Below, piece by piece: positions 17,678-26,828 of a DNA stretch of 64,000 bases. Under the pieces are notes generated by a model, which saw only the letters and a program-made list of their open reading frames with translations, was not told where the DNA came from and ran no database searches. Numbering within the stretch: position 1 is the stretch's first letter; every line of letters starts with the position of its first letter. The stretch comes from Pelobacter sp. (GTDB lineage: Bacteria; Desulfobacterota; Desulfuromonadia; Geobacterales; Pseudopelobacteraceae): assembly GCA_030824515.1 (NCBI GenBank), contig JAVBXN010000057.1, positions 82,105 through 146,104 on the forward strand. Reading direction: 5' to 3'. The translations under genes were made by a program, and so were the position numbers.

Positions 17678-18532
17678 TCAGGCGGCGGGACGATGTAGCA
17701 TTCTCAGGATGGAGGCCAGCTTCTGGCGCATCTCGGTACGGGGGATGATTGCATCGACCATGCCGTGGTCCACCAGGTACTCTGCCCGCTGAAAACCTTC
17801 CGGAAGCTTCTGGCGGATGGTCTGCTCGATGACCCGCGGTCCGGCGAAACCGATCAGCGCCTTGGGCTCGGCGATGTTGATATCACCCAGCATCGCGAAA
17901 CTGGCGGTTACGCCGCCGGTGGTGGGGTCGGTCAGCAGCGAAATGAAGGGGATCCCGGCCTGCTTCAGTTTTGCCAGCGCCGCGGATGTTTTAGCCATCT
18001 GCATCAGGGAGAGAATACTCTCCTGCATGCGCGCGCCCCCCGAAGCCGAAATTATGATAACCGGCTGGTTCTTCTGCAGGCCGCGCTCGATGGAACGGGT
18101 GATTTTTTCGCCGACCACGCTCCCCATGCTGCCGCCCATGAACGAAAAATCGAAACAGGACACCTGCACAGCCATCTCCTCGATCGTCCCCTCCACGCAG
18201 ATGACCGCATCCTTCGAACCGCCCTTGGAAAGAGCGGCGTCGATACGGTCCTGATAGCTCTTGGCATCCTTGAACTCCAGGAAATCGACCGACGTGATTT
18301 CGGCATCAAACTCCTGCCAGGCGCCGCCATCAAGCAGTGCTTCGAGTCGTTTGCGGGCAGAGATCCGGTAGTGATAGCCACATTTGGGGCACACCTGCAG
18401 ATTGGCCTCCACATCCTTGCTCAAAACTGTTTCCGAACACCCCTGGCACTTGATCCACATTCCCTCGGGAACCTTGACCTTTTTGCCGTCGGATTTTTCT
18501 ACCCCGGTTTTTTCTTTGGTGAACCAGCTCAT
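17678..18532 (-). CDS. accD: Acetyl-CoA carboxylase carboxyltransferase subunit beta
   Basis: AccD, together with AccA, transfers the carboxyl group from biotin to acetyl-CoA to make malonyl-CoA, the extender also needed by the pfa-like synthase further right. A zinc ribbon is formed by Cys29, Cys32, Cys48 and Cys51, and the crotonase-like core shows [10 protein letters not shown] and [15 protein letters not shown] 18532 (MSWFTKEK) is chosen over an in-frame codon seven residues upstream because the family starts there. Length is 284 residues. It is followed directly by folC. Confidence 0.95.
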   Translation of the reverse strand: MSWFTKEKTGVEKSDGKKVKVPEGMWIKCQGCSETVLSKDVEANLQVCPKCGYHYRISARKRLEALLDGGAWQEFDAEITSVDFLEFKDAKSYQDRIDAALSKGGSKDAVICVEGTIEEMAVQVSCFDFSFMGGSMGSVVGEKITRSIERGLQKNQPVIIISASGGARMQESILSLMQMAKTSAALAKLKQAGIPFISLLTDPTTGGVTASFAMLGDINIAEPKALIGFAGPRVIEQTIRQKLPEGFQRAEYLVDHGMVDAIIPRTEMRQKLASILRMLHRPAA

Positions 18533-18628
18533 GGTCGGCCTCGCATCTTTCACAATCCTAAATATTTTGATTATCAGTAAAAAAGCTAGGTAACAGAATT
18601 ACCCGGTGGTGTCAAGTCTGTTCAAACA

Positions 18629-19420
18629 TCAGCAAATGGCCTGTTTCAGCGACTGGACCAGCTGTTTCAGTTCCTGTTCCAGCCGCGGTCCGGACTGTTT
18701 TTCAAACAACCTGACAATTGCGCTTCCAACCACGACCCCGTCGGCCAGGCCGGCCACCTCGGCGGCCTGTTCCGGCGTGGAAATGCCAAAGCCGGCCATG
18801 ACAGGCAGCTTGACCTTTTCCATGATGTTTGCCAGTTCGGCTTTCAATGAATCGGAAACCGCCTGCCGGGCGCCGGTAACACCGGTGACGGTGACATAAT
18901 AGACAAACCCCCGGCCAATTTTATTCACCAGTTTTATCCTGGAGGAGTCGGAAGTCGGGGTCAGCAGGAAAATTACATCAATCCCGTATTGCAGCGCATA
19001 CGGCAGCAGTTCCTTGGATTCCTCGGGAGGCAGGTCCACCAGAAGAACGCCATCCACGCCGGCATCGGCGGCATCGCGGCAGAATCGCTCGTAGCCATAG
19101 GCGTAAACCGGGTTCAGATACCCCATCAGTATGATCGGTATCCGGGAGCTAAGCCGGACTTTTTTTACGGTTGCCAGAATGCCGGCCAGCGTTGTCCCTG
19201 ATGCCAAGGCCCGCTCCGATGAAAGCTGGATGGTCGGACCATCCGCCATCGGGTCCGAGAAGGGAACACCTAACTCGATTACATCGGCCCCGGCGGCTTC
19301 AAGGGCATGGATTATCCGCTCGGTACTCGAAAGATCCGGGTCGCCGGCGGTGACGAATGTGACCAGCGCCTTTTGGTTACGCTCTTTAAGCTCTGAAAAA
19401 CGTTTTTTAAGCCTGCTCAT
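18629..19420 (-). CDS. trpA: Tryptophan synthase alpha chain
   Basis: TrpA cleaves indole-3-glycerol phosphate and passes indole to TrpB. The TIM-barrel catalytic residues are in place: Glu49 in [11 protein letters not shown] and Asp60 in MADGP; the phosphate-binding GFGISTPEQ and VVGSAIV loops are also present. Length is 263 residues. Upstream there is not trpB but a chemoreceptor gene ending 19 bases away, which breaks the usual trpB-trpA order; trpB must be elsewhere or outside the window. Confidence 0.95.
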   Translation of the reverse strand: MSRLKKRFSELKERNQKALVTFVTAGDPDLSSTERIIHALEAAGADVIELGVPFSDPMADGPTIQLSSERALASGTTLAGILATVKKVRLSSRIPIILMGYLNPVYAYGYERFCRDAADAGVDGVLLVDLPPEESKELLPYALQYGIDVIFLLTPTSDSSRIKLVNKIGRGFVYYVTVTGVTGARQAVSDSLKAELANIMEKVKLPVMAGFGISTPEQAAEVAGLADGVVVGSAIVRLFEKQSGPRLEQELKQLVQSLKQAIC

Positions 19421-19438
19421 AATGTATTTGAAACCGGA

Positions 19439-21598
19439 TCATATTTTGAAACCGGTCATCTCCTTCTCCAGAAGGTCAATCTGACGCGACAGACCGGTAA
19501 CCGAGGCATCCATGACCTTGGCGGCATGGCTGTTGGCATTGGTGGACACCTGGATATTGTTGACGGATTCGGAAATCTTGACGCTGCTCTCCACCTGCAG
19601 CCGGCAGGCGTCGCGGATATGTCCGACCAGCGAGGTGACGTTCTCGGTCGAGCGGGCGATCAGGCTGCTGGCACGGCTCTGTTCGCGGGTGGAAGTGCGC
19701 ACATGGGTGGTAAGGTCCTTCATGCGCTCTACCGCCGATGTGATCAGATCGGTGCCCTGGGTATGCTCCCGGGCCGAGTTGGCGATGTGCCCGACCATCT
19801 CCTCGACGCTCTCCATCGCCTCTTTGATGCAGTGACTGCCCCGGGCCTGTTCGACGGTGGCCCTGGCGATCTCGCTTACCTGGATACTGGCCCGCTTGAC
19901 ACCGGTTACGATCTTCTCCAGGGCGGCTCCCGAGTGTTGCGAAAGTTTTTCTCCCTCGGCAATGCTGTTTTCCGCCTGGCTGATGGCGTCAACGGCCCGA
20001 CGGGTATCCTCCTGGACCCCTTTGATCACCGCGGCAATCTCGCGGGTGGAACTGCTGGTGCGTTCGGCCAGTTCCCTGATTTCATCGGCAACCACGGCAA
20101 AGCCCTTGCCGTGTTCTCCAGCCTGGGCGGCAATAATTGCGGCATTCAGCGCCAGCAGATTGGTCTGTTCCGCCACCTCATCGATTACCGAAAGAATCGC
20201 TCCGATGTCATTGGCCCTCAGCGACAGATTTTCAATCACCTCGGCGGTTATCTTCGATGAACTACGGATCGCCTGCATACCGGCAATTGCTTCCTCAACC
20301 GCTTTCTTGCCTGTCTCGGCATCGCATCTCACGGATTCGGAGATGGCCGAGGTGTCCATCGCATTCTTCTCAACCTGTTTGATTGTGGCGTCCATTTCGG
20401 CGATGGAAGAAGCGGTGGTGCTGGAGGCGTCCAGCAGATTGACGATGCTGGCCCCGATCTCCCTGATCGATGAAGCCATTTCGGTGATTGACGAACTGAC
20501 CTCTTCGACCGCCCCGCCAAGTTTTTCCGCGCTGATGGCCACTTCCTCGATGCTGGCGGCCATCTCCAGCGAAGAAGAAGCGGTCTCGCCGGCCGATGTG
20601 GCCAACTGGTCCACCCCTTCGGAAACCTCTCTTACGGATTCCTGGATCTGCGTGACCGCCTGGGAAGTCTCCGTGACGGACTTTTCCTGTAGTTGCGCGG
20701 AGCTTACCACCTGATGGGCAGCTTTTTCGATGTTGTTGTCAATCGAGGTAAGCACCTCAGCCGCCGAATTGACACGAGACACCATGCTGTTCAGGTTCTC
20801 GGCCATGGTGTTCATTGCGACCGCCAGCGCAGCGGTCTCTCCCCCCCCGGAAACTTCGAGACGAAGATTGAGGCGGCCGTCGGCCACGGTACGGGCAAAA
20901 TCGACGCAGGCGTTGAGCGGTCCGGTAATGGATCTGGTAACCAGGTAGGAAAAAAGTGTAATCACAGCGATCGTAAGCAATGCCACAACGGTGTTGATTA
21001 TGATCTTGTTGAGGACCGCTCCGGACACCGCTTCCTCGGTAGCCATAACATCGCGCCGGATGGTTTCAACCATGGTTGCCACGGTCGAGCTGAATACGTT
21101 GAATCGCTCGGCCTGGACCCCGGACATCAGGTTACTGGCTGTGAATATCTCTCCGCGGCTGACCGCGGGCAAAACCTCATCCAGCAGCGTCTTCCTGTAT
21201 TCCTTCCAGATATTGCTGGCCTTGTTGATCACATCGCGCCGGGCCGGAACCTCGGCCAGCTTCAGGCCTACTTCAAACTTCTTGTCGATCTCTGCTGTCC
21301 TGCTCTTTATATCCGCGGCGTACCTGTCGGCGGCGACCTTGTCGGCTTCGAGCATGAACTTCTGCATATCGTAGCTGATCTGATAAAGATCCGATTTCAA
21401 CAGAGCTATGTTTTCAAGCGCATCCTTGTTATCGATAATGGTCTTGTAAGCCGCACTGCCGACCCGCACCTGGTTCATCAGCATCAGACTGATCACCGTG
21501 ACCAGCAGGATGCCGACAAAAGCCGAAGCGGAAAGAAGCACCATTTTGGTGCGTAGTGTAAGGCCGTTCGTGCCGTCGGAAGACATTTCCCTCTTCAC
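19439..21598 (-). CDS. Methyl-accepting chemotaxis protein
   Basis: Layout: a short basic N-terminus, TM helix about 18-40, a periplasmic helical bundle of about 165 residues, TM helix about 205-228, a HAMP domain, and a long cytoplasmic coiled coil. The signalling hairpin reads [37 protein letters not shown], the receptor tip that contacts CheA and CheW; the whole differs only slightly from the standard NAAIEAARAGE form. The GTG at 21598 is preferred because GGGGAGG stands six bases before it; ATG at 21586 is an alternative. The periplasmic domain looks like a four-helix-bundle sensor; its ligand is unknown. Confidence 0.88.
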   Translation of the reverse strand: MKREMSSDGTNGLTLRTKMVLLSASAFVGILLVTVISLMLMNQVRVGSAAYKTIIDNKDALENIALLKSDLYQISYDMQKFMLEADKVAADRYAADIKSRTAEIDKKFEVGLKLAEVPARRDVINKASNIWKEYRKTLLDEVLPAVSRGEIFTASNLMSGVQAERFNVFSSTVATMVETIRRDVMATEEAVSGAVLNKIIINTVVALLTIAVITLFSYLVTRSITGPLNACVDFARTVADGRLNLRLEVSGGGETAALAVAMNTMAENLNSMVSRVNSAAEVLTSIDNNIEKAAHQVVSSAQLQEKSVTETSQAVTQIQESVREVSEGVDQLATSAGETASSSLEMAASIEEVAISAEKLGGAVEEVSSSITEMASSIREIGASIVNLLDASSTTASSIAEMDATIKQVEKNAMDTSAISESVRCDAETGKKAVEEAIAGMQAIRSSSKITAEVIENLSLRANDIGAILSVIDEVAEQTNLLALNAAIIAAQAGEHGKGFAVVADEIRELAERTSSSTREIAAVIKGVQEDTRRAVDAISQAENSIAEGEKLSQHSGAALEKIVTGVKRASIQVSEIARATVEQARGSHCIKEAMESVEEMVGHIANSAREHTQGTDLITSAVERMKDLTTHVRTSTREQSRASSLIARSTENVTSLVGHIRDACRLQVESSVKISESVNNIQVSTNANSHAAKVMDASVTGLSRQIDLLEKEMTGFKI

Positions 21599-21630
21599 AT
21601 AGCCTCCCCATCTGAATACGTGGATAATCA

Positions 21631-21662
21631 CAAAAAAAGCCGCCCGACTATATCAGAGCGGC
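21631..21662 (-). terminator. Rho-independent terminator after the lytic transglycosylase gene
   Basis: On the minus strand GCCGCTC pairs with GGGCGGC around a ten-base loop, followed by seven T. It separates the lipoprotein gene from the chemoreceptor gene. Confidence 0.7.
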
Positions 21663-21758
21663 CACTTTCTTATCAAGCAAAATCACCCCGGCTGAGGGTT
21701 TAGAGCATTCCCTTCAGCGACGGCATCAAGCAGGAGGAAAGACAACGGCTAAATTCCC

Positions 21759-22388
21759 TCAACGTATCCTCGTTGCGGTATCGGCCAGGGCAAGCTTGTC
21801 CCCCTGTTTCTCGAATTCCGCCAGCATTTCCCGCCGGATAAGGCGTATCTTCCTGATGTACGCATTAGCCTGTGGCCCCTGCCCGCAGTAGTATTTTTTA
21901 GCGCGTTCCAGATCGCCCTGCGCCATTTCCAGCTTCGTGTAAAGCTCAAGCACGGCGGCTTCGGCGCATTTGGAATCATCCTTCATATCCTTGGGCTGAT
22001 AGCCATGACTCTTGGCCCGGTAGGGCATCAATTGCCAGACCCCGACAGCGCCCATCGGCGATACTGCGCGTGCGGAGAGCTTGTGACCTCCGGTTTCAGC
22101 CAATGCGATTTCGGCCAGATCAAACGGCATGAAAACCGTGCCGACGGTCTTTTCGTAGCAGATGCCGGCCAGATGCCGGGCACGCTCCGGAGTGGTCTTC
22201 CGTGCAAAGGCCAACTCTATGATCAATTGTTGTTTTTTTCTCTGGATTATGGAGATGCTTTTGGTGTCAAGCAGAGAGGTTTCGGTGGCCATTGACGTGG
22301 TCGATTGAATTTCGTTCTTTATGAATGGGGCATTTTCGCATGCCGTCAACAAAACCAGGCATGACAGATAGATAATTAAATTTTTCAT
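21759..22388 (-). CDS. Lytic transglycosylase-like lipoprotein (SLT domain)
   Basis: The signal peptide ends in the lipobox LTAC with Cys17, so the protein should be lipid-anchored. An SLT-type domain is shown by ALAETGGHKLSARAVSP and GAVGVWQLMP, with Glu98 as the probable catalytic acid that cleaves the glycan backbone of peptidoglycan. Length is 209 residues, with a charged C-terminal extension. It stands alone between cyd and the chemoreceptor. Confidence 0.8.
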   Translation of the reverse strand: MKNLIIYLSCLVLLTACENAPFIKNEIQSTTSMATETSLLDTKSISIIQRKKQQLIIELAFARKTTPERARHLAGICYEKTVGTVFMPFDLAEIALAETGGHKLSARAVSPMGAVGVWQLMPYRAKSHGYQPKDMKDDSKCAEAAVLELYTKLEMAQGDLERAKKYYCGQGPQANAYIRKIRLIRREMLAEFEKQGDKLALADTATRIR

Positions 22389-22500
22389 AGTAAAAGAGTT
22401 GGGAGTTGTATCGGCTTTGCCGGAGCGGCGTCGTTGCCCGATTGTACTGACGGGCGTATCTCCGGCGTGGTGCTCCTTTCATTATGAATTTATCCGTAAA

Positions 22501-22533
22501 ACGCCAAAATCCCGGTTTTCCGGGACGTTGGCG
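22501..22533 (-). terminator. Terminator of the cydAB operon
   Basis: A strong hairpin pairs CGCCAA with TTGGCG and CCCGG with CCGGG around TTTT. T-rich tracts flank it on both strands (minus strand TTTT after the stem), so it can end transcripts leaving cydB and possibly act in both directions. Confidence 0.75.
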
Positions 22534-22626
22534 TTTCTTTTCGAATGCGTGGACCATACTTGAGCAATCTGAACATGTCAAGCACATTGAGGAGCATTAA
22601 CGCTAAATCAACACGTTACCTGCAAT

Positions 22627-23682
22627 TTAGTAGGCTTCGTGGTTGCCAAGCACATCCTCGTTGCTGACCCGGCCACGGAATATCCGGTAAACCCAGATCT
22701 TGTAGCAGATAACTATCGGCACAAAGACCACCGCTACACCGGCCATCAGCTTGAGGGTATACAGGCTGGACGATGAGTTGTAGATCGTCAGGTTCGAGAG
22801 CGGATCAAGGCTGGACGGAATCAGGTTTGGAAAGAGTCCCGCCACGCCGGTAAAAACGACGAATGCAATCGTCAGGCAGGAGAACAAAAATGCCATGTGC
22901 AGGCGCCCTTTTGACGTAAATACCTTGACCAGCAGCAGCGACACCACGGCAACCAGCGGCAGGAGAATCAGCACGGGAGTTGAGATGTAATTTGAGTACA
23001 GTTTCGTCGCCGGATAGCTGTATCCCAGAAACGCCACCGCGACAACCAGCAGCGGCAACCAGAGCCTGGCGGCCATCTGACCGGCCCTGGCCGAGAGTTC
23101 GCCAGTGGTCTTGATTGCGGCATAGAGGGAACCGTGGACGGCAAACAGCATCACGAACAGAACACCGGTAAGAAGTCCGTAAGGGTTGAGCAGCGTCAGC
23201 AGCGATCCGTCATAAGCAAAGTTAGCGGTGGCAAAGTCGTTGCGCATGGGGATGCCCTTGAAAATATTGCCGAAGGCAACACCGAACAGCAGAGCCGGTA
23301 AAAAGCTGGAGACGGTCAGCGCCATATCCCAACCGGATTTCCATCCGTCACTATCCATCTTGCCGCGGAATTCAAAGGCCACGCCACGTACTATCAGGGA
23401 AAACAGCAGCAATAACAGAGCCGTGTAAAGGTTGCTGAACATCAGCGCGTAGGTGGTTGGAAAGGCGGCAAAGGTCACACCGCCAGCCGTAACCAGCCAG
23501 ACCTCGTTGCCGTCCCAGACCGGCCCCACGGTGTTGATCAGCACCCGGCGCTCGGTATCGTTTTTGGCGAGGAAGCCGGACATGAAGCCGGTGCCTAGTA
23601 CAAAACCGTCAAGCATGAAATACGCGCCCCACAAAACACCCCAAACTGCAAACCAGATTATCTGAAAAACATTGGCTTCCAT
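22627..23682 (-). CDS. cydB: Cytochrome bd ubiquinol oxidase subunit II
   Basis: CydB is the second membrane subunit of cytochrome bd oxidase, which reduces oxygen with very high affinity. Features include the N-terminal GAYFMLDGFVLGTG and the conserved VGPVWDGNEVWLVTAGG near 52-68, and eight hydrophobic helices over 351 residues. It begins two bases after cydA ends. The oxidase in an otherwise anaerobic gene set suggests oxygen detoxification. Confidence 0.95.
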   Translation of the reverse strand: MEANVFQIIWFAVWGVLWGAYFMLDGFVLGTGFMSGFLAKNDTERRVLINTVGPVWDGNEVWLVTAGGVTFAAFPTTYALMFSNLYTALLLLLFSLIVRGVAFEFRGKMDSDGWKSGWDMALTVSSFLPALLFGVAFGNIFKGIPMRNDFATANFAYDGSLLTLLNPYGLLTGVLFVMLFAVHGSLYAAIKTTGELSARAGQMAARLWLPLLVVAVAFLGYSYPATKLYSNYISTPVLILLPLVAVVSLLLVKVFTSKGRLHMAFLFSCLTIAFVVFTGVAGLFPNLIPSSLDPLSNLTIYNSSSSLYTLKLMAGVAVVFVPIVICYKIWVYRIFRGRVSNEDVLGNHEAY

Positions 23683-23684
23683 GG

Positions 23685-25031
23685 TTAACCCCTCCCCTGA
23701 ACATTGATGATCCCGGAAAGATCATTGTCCGGTCCTTTTCTGGCATATTTGCCAAGCAGATAGATGTCTATCACCCCCAGGGCGCCGTAGAGGATGGTGA
23801 AGCCGGCCAGCGAAATCGCGACTTGCAACGTGGAGACGCTTTTCGAGACGGCGGCGGCGGTCTTCAGCACACCATAGACAATCCAGGGTTGACGCCCGAC
23901 CTCGGCCACGAGCCACCCCAGCTGGTTGGCGATATAGGGGAGCGGGATCGATAACAGCAGCACGGTCAAGAACAGACGATTATCCTCAAGGTTCTTCCTG
24001 AACGACAGCAACACCGCCAACGCGCTGGCCAGGATTAAATAGGTGCCCAGCCCGACCATCAGGCGGAAGCTGAGAAATACCGGCAGCACCGGCGGACGTT
24101 CGTCCTTGGGAAAATCCTTGAGTCCCTTGACTTCCGCCGTGGCATCATGGAATGCGAGCATGCTGACCATGTTGGGCACGCACAGACGCTCGATCGCGTT
24201 GCATTCACGTTTCTCGTCCGGCAGCAGGATCAGGTTCATGCCGGCGTTCTTCTGGGTTTCCCAGATCGACTCCATGGCGGCAAACTTGGCCGGCTGGACC
24301 TTGGCAATTTCGACCGCATGCATATCCCCGATTCCGGCGACCAGAACCGCTGACACCAGACCGAAGAGCGCGGCCTGCCTGAAGGAGCGTTTGAAAAAAT
24401 CAACTTCGTTCTTGCGCAGCAGATGCCAGGCGGATATGCCCATCACGAAAAAGGCCGCCACGGTATAGCCGGATACGAGCTGGTGTCCGAACTTGATCAG
24501 TCCGTAGGGGTTGGTTATCAGAGCGGTAAAATCGACCATCTCGGCGCGGTTGTTGCGGATCACGTAGCCGACCGGATTCTGCATCCAGCCATTGGCCAGC
24601 AGTATCCATAGCGCGGAGAGGTTTGTTGCGATCGCCACCAGCCAGATCGACAACAGGTGAACTTTCTTTGAGACCTTGTCCCAACCGAAAATCCATAATC
24701 CGATGAAGACCGATTCCATGAAAAAAGCCACCGTGGCCTCGATTGCCAACGGGGCTCCGAAGATATCGCCGACATAGCGCGAATACTCGGCCCAGTTCAT
24801 ACCGAACTGGAACTCCATCGTTATTCCGGTGACAACCCCCAGCGCAAAGTTGATCAGGAACAGCTTGCCCCAGAACTTGGTCATCCGCAGCCACATCTCG
24901 TCACCGGTGGCAACGTAGCGCGTCTCCATCCAGGCAATCATGATCGAGAGTCCCAATGTCAACGGCACAAAAATGAAATGAAACATGCCTGTTACCGCGA
25001 ACTGCAACCTGCTGAGCATCAATGCATCCAT
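23685..25031 (-). CDS. cydA: Cytochrome bd ubiquinol oxidase subunit I
   Basis: CydA carries the hemes of cytochrome bd. Likely axial ligands are His18 in GMFHFIF, His183 in FGHQLVSGYT and Met325 in FRLMVGLG. At 448 residues it belongs to the short-Q-loop type and lacks the insertion of the E. coli enzyme. An AGGAGGT ribosome site ends three bases before the ATG. Upstream are a perfect palindrome (25040-25053) and a possible promoter with -10 TATACT at 25100-25105; the Rrf2 gene next upstream is a candidate regulator. Confidence 0.95.
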   Translation of the reverse strand: MDALMLSRLQFAVTGMFHFIFVPLTLGLSIMIAWMETRYVATGDEMWLRMTKFWGKLFLINFALGVVTGITMEFQFGMNWAEYSRYVGDIFGAPLAIEATVAFFMESVFIGLWIFGWDKVSKKVHLLSIWLVAIATNLSALWILLANGWMQNPVGYVIRNNRAEMVDFTALITNPYGLIKFGHQLVSGYTVAAFFVMGISAWHLLRKNEVDFFKRSFRQAALFGLVSAVLVAGIGDMHAVEIAKVQPAKFAAMESIWETQKNAGMNLILLPDEKRECNAIERLCVPNMVSMLAFHDATAEVKGLKDFPKDERPPVLPVFLSFRLMVGLGTYLILASALAVLLSFRKNLEDNRLFLTVLLLSIPLPYIANQLGWLVAEVGRQPWIVYGVLKTAAAVSKSVSTLQVAISLAGFTILYGALGVIDIYLLGKYARKGPDNDLSGIINVQGRG

Positions 25032-25039
25032 ACTACCTC

Positions 25040-25053
25040 CTGTAAATTTACAG
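25040..25053. promoter_or_regulatory. Perfect 14-bp palindrome in the cydA leader
   Basis: CTGTAAATTTACAG is identical to its reverse complement and lies immediately before the cydA ribosome site. A plausible promoter is upstream: -35 TTGCGC (25122-25127), 16 bases, -10 TATACT (25100-25105) on the minus strand. It may be an operator; which regulator binds it is not shown. Confidence 0.45.
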
Positions 25054-25206
25054 CCTTATTTCCGAACCGCAATCAAGTGGCATCAAACAATCTTTTGACA
25101 GTATAAACCGTAATTTTTCAAGCGCAAGCAACAGGTCAATTAAGACTTTTTTTGTCCTATTGCTGGACAAAATTTTTTTGGCGCTTCTGCCCCCGCAGAC
25201 GGGGGA

Positions 25207-25611
25207 TTATTCCTCTGACAGTTCCTTCAGTGTGACCCCTGCCAGAACATCGCGAACCTGTCCCTGAACCCTTTTCCAGACCGGGTGCACCTTGCATGAA
25301 ACGTCGCGCACGCATTCTCCGGCACCGACAACGCAGCGGTTGGGAATGATCGGCCCTTCTACCGCTTCAACAACCTCGAGCAGCGTAATCTTCTCCGGGG
25401 TACGCCCCAGCAGGAAACCTCCGCCTGTTCCGCGATAGGACTTGACCAGGCCGATCTTGCTGAACTGCTGGAAAATCTTGGCAAGAAACGTGGCCGGCAC
25501 ATCCACCGCAGCGGCGATGTCACTCAGCAGACAGACCCGATCAGGCGGTTGCGCCGCCAGGTAGACTATTCCACGAATTGCATATTCCCCTTTACGGGTG
25601 AGCTCCATCAT
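25207..25611 (-). CDS. Rrf2-family transcriptional regulator with Cys cluster
   Basis: The N-terminal winged helix reads MELTRKGEYAIRGIVYLA, with VPATFLAKIFQQF as the recognition-helix region and YRGTGGGFLLGR as wing. Cys93, Cys100 and Cys106 have the spacing of iron-sulfur-binding Rrf2 proteins such as IscR and NsrR, so it may sense redox, nitric oxide or iron-sulfur status. Two adjacent ATG codons (25611 and 25608) fit a TAGGGG ribosome site. It is encoded upstream of cydAB in the same direction, 175 bases apart, and is a candidate regulator of cyd and of itself. Confidence 0.88.
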   Translation of the reverse strand: MMELTRKGEYAIRGIVYLAAQPPDRVCLLSDIAAAVDVPATFLAKIFQQFSKIGLVKSYRGTGGGFLLGRTPEKITLLEVVEAVEGPIIPNRCVVGAGECVRDVSCKVHPVWKRVQGQVRDVLAGVTLKELSEE

Positions 25612-25615
25612 TGAG

Positions 25616-25671
25616 AAAACCCCTAACAAGACATTTTTTATCCTTTTAGGGGTTTTCCGGCAGTTTGTCAA
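25616..25671 (-). promoter_or_regulatory. rrf2 promoter with overlapping inverted repeat
   Basis: On the minus strand a perfect -35 TTGACA (25666-25671) is followed after 17 bases by a -10-like TAAAAG (25643-25648). A perfect 11-bp inverted repeat, AAAACCCCTAA and TTAGGGGTTTT (25646-25656 and 25616-25626, spaced 19), overlaps the -10 on one side and contains the ribosome site on the other. It fits autoregulation by the Rrf2 protein. Confidence 0.5.
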
Positions 25672-25704
25672 CCTAATTTTGTAGATTGCAGCGCAAATCA
25701 GTTA

Positions 25705-26796
25705 TCAGCGACCGAGCATGATGCCAAGATCCTCGGCCGCCGCAACGATCTCGCCCTGCGGGTCAACCAGCTTCAGATCGCGGATCGCATCCTCCATCGG
25801 CACCGAAGTGATACTGCGCCCCTTTAGGCAGGCCATCCGCCCGAATTCGCCATCGGCGATCATCTGCACCGCCCGGGTGCCGAAGCGGCTTCCCAGGGCA
25901 CGGTCGAAGGTAGTTGGCGAACCGCCGCGCTGGAGGTGTCCCAGAACGGTCACCCGCACATCCATGTCCAGGCACTGTTCAATTTTTTTCGCGACGAACT
26001 GTCCGATGCCGCCCAAACGCTCGATAGCCTGTTTTTCGCTGGCGGACTGGAGCACGACCCGGTCGCCACCCATCGGGAAAGCGCCCTCGGCCGCCACGAT
26101 GATGCTGAAACGGCTGCCACGCGCCGAACGCTCCTTGATTGCAGTGCAGATTCGTGCGATATCGAACGGGATTTCCGGGATCAGAATCACGTCCGCGCCG
26201 CCGGCAATCCCGGACTCAAGGGCGATCCAGCCGGCGTAGCGCCCCATCACCTCCAGGATCATGACCCGGTGGTGGCTCTCGGCGGTTGTATGCAGCTTGT
26301 CCAACGCATCGGTGGCGGTCTCCAGCGCGGTGTTATAGCCAAAGGTGAAATCAGTCTCGCGCAGGTCGTTGTCGATGGTCTTGGGCACTCCGACCACCGG
26401 CACCCCCTTTTGCCAGAGTCCCAGAGCGATCTTGACCGACCCCTCGCCCCCCACGGCCACCAGCGCATCAATCCCCAGCTGGCGGATGTTGTCCACCACA
26501 CGGTCCGAGTAATCTACCCGAATGATTTTGCCATCCTGCTCCAGCGGATACTCAAAGGGGTTGCCACGATTGGTCGTACCCAGGATGGTGCCGCCGCGCG
26601 GCAGGATTCCCCGCACACTGTCAAGGGTCAACGGCCGGCACTTTTCCGGATTCAGCAGCCCGTCAAAACCATCCTCGATGCCGATCACATTCCAGCCGTG
26701 GCAGATGATGGCGCTCTTCACCACTCCACGGATAACCGCGTTCAGCCCGGGGCAATCGCCACCCCCGGTCAAAATGCCGATAGTCGAGACAGCCAT
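25705..26796 (-). CDS. pfkA: 6-phosphofructokinase, mixed-substrate (group III) type
   Basis: The enzyme phosphorylates fructose 6-phosphate. GGGDCPGLNAVIRG at 11-24 and PKTIDND at 138-144 are conserved, but GGEGS at 116-120 replaces the usual GGDGS, so the Asp that contacts phosphate and magnesium is Glu118. The Lys in PKTIDND, together with Gly after the acidic residue, is the pattern of the mixed-substrate group, whose members can use ATP or pyrophosphate; the choice cannot be settled here. Length is 363 residues. It ends 94 bases after the rrf2 start on the same strand. Confidence 0.88.
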   Translation of the reverse strand: MAVSTIGILTGGGDCPGLNAVIRGVVKSAIICHGWNVIGIEDGFDGLLNPEKCRPLTLDSVRGILPRGGTILGTTNRGNPFEYPLEQDGKIIRVDYSDRVVDNIRQLGIDALVAVGGEGSVKIALGLWQKGVPVVGVPKTIDNDLRETDFTFGYNTALETATDALDKLHTTAESHHRVMILEVMGRYAGWIALESGIAGGADVILIPEIPFDIARICTAIKERSARGSRFSIIVAAEGAFPMGGDRVVLQSASEKQAIERLGGIGQFVAKKIEQCLDMDVRVTVLGHLQRGGSPTTFDRALGSRFGTRAVQMIADGEFGRMACLKGRSITSVPMEDAIRDLKLVDPQGEIVAAAEDLGIMLGR

Positions 26797-26828
26797 GATG
26801 GACCTCCTGAAATGAATGTTGCGATGTA

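Noticed and set aside
25140..25206. Hairpins TTTTGTCC/GGACAAAA and CCCCC/GGGGG as rrf2 terminators
   Set aside because: No U-tract follows the first stem on the transcribed strand; the second stem is weak, so a terminator is not claimed.
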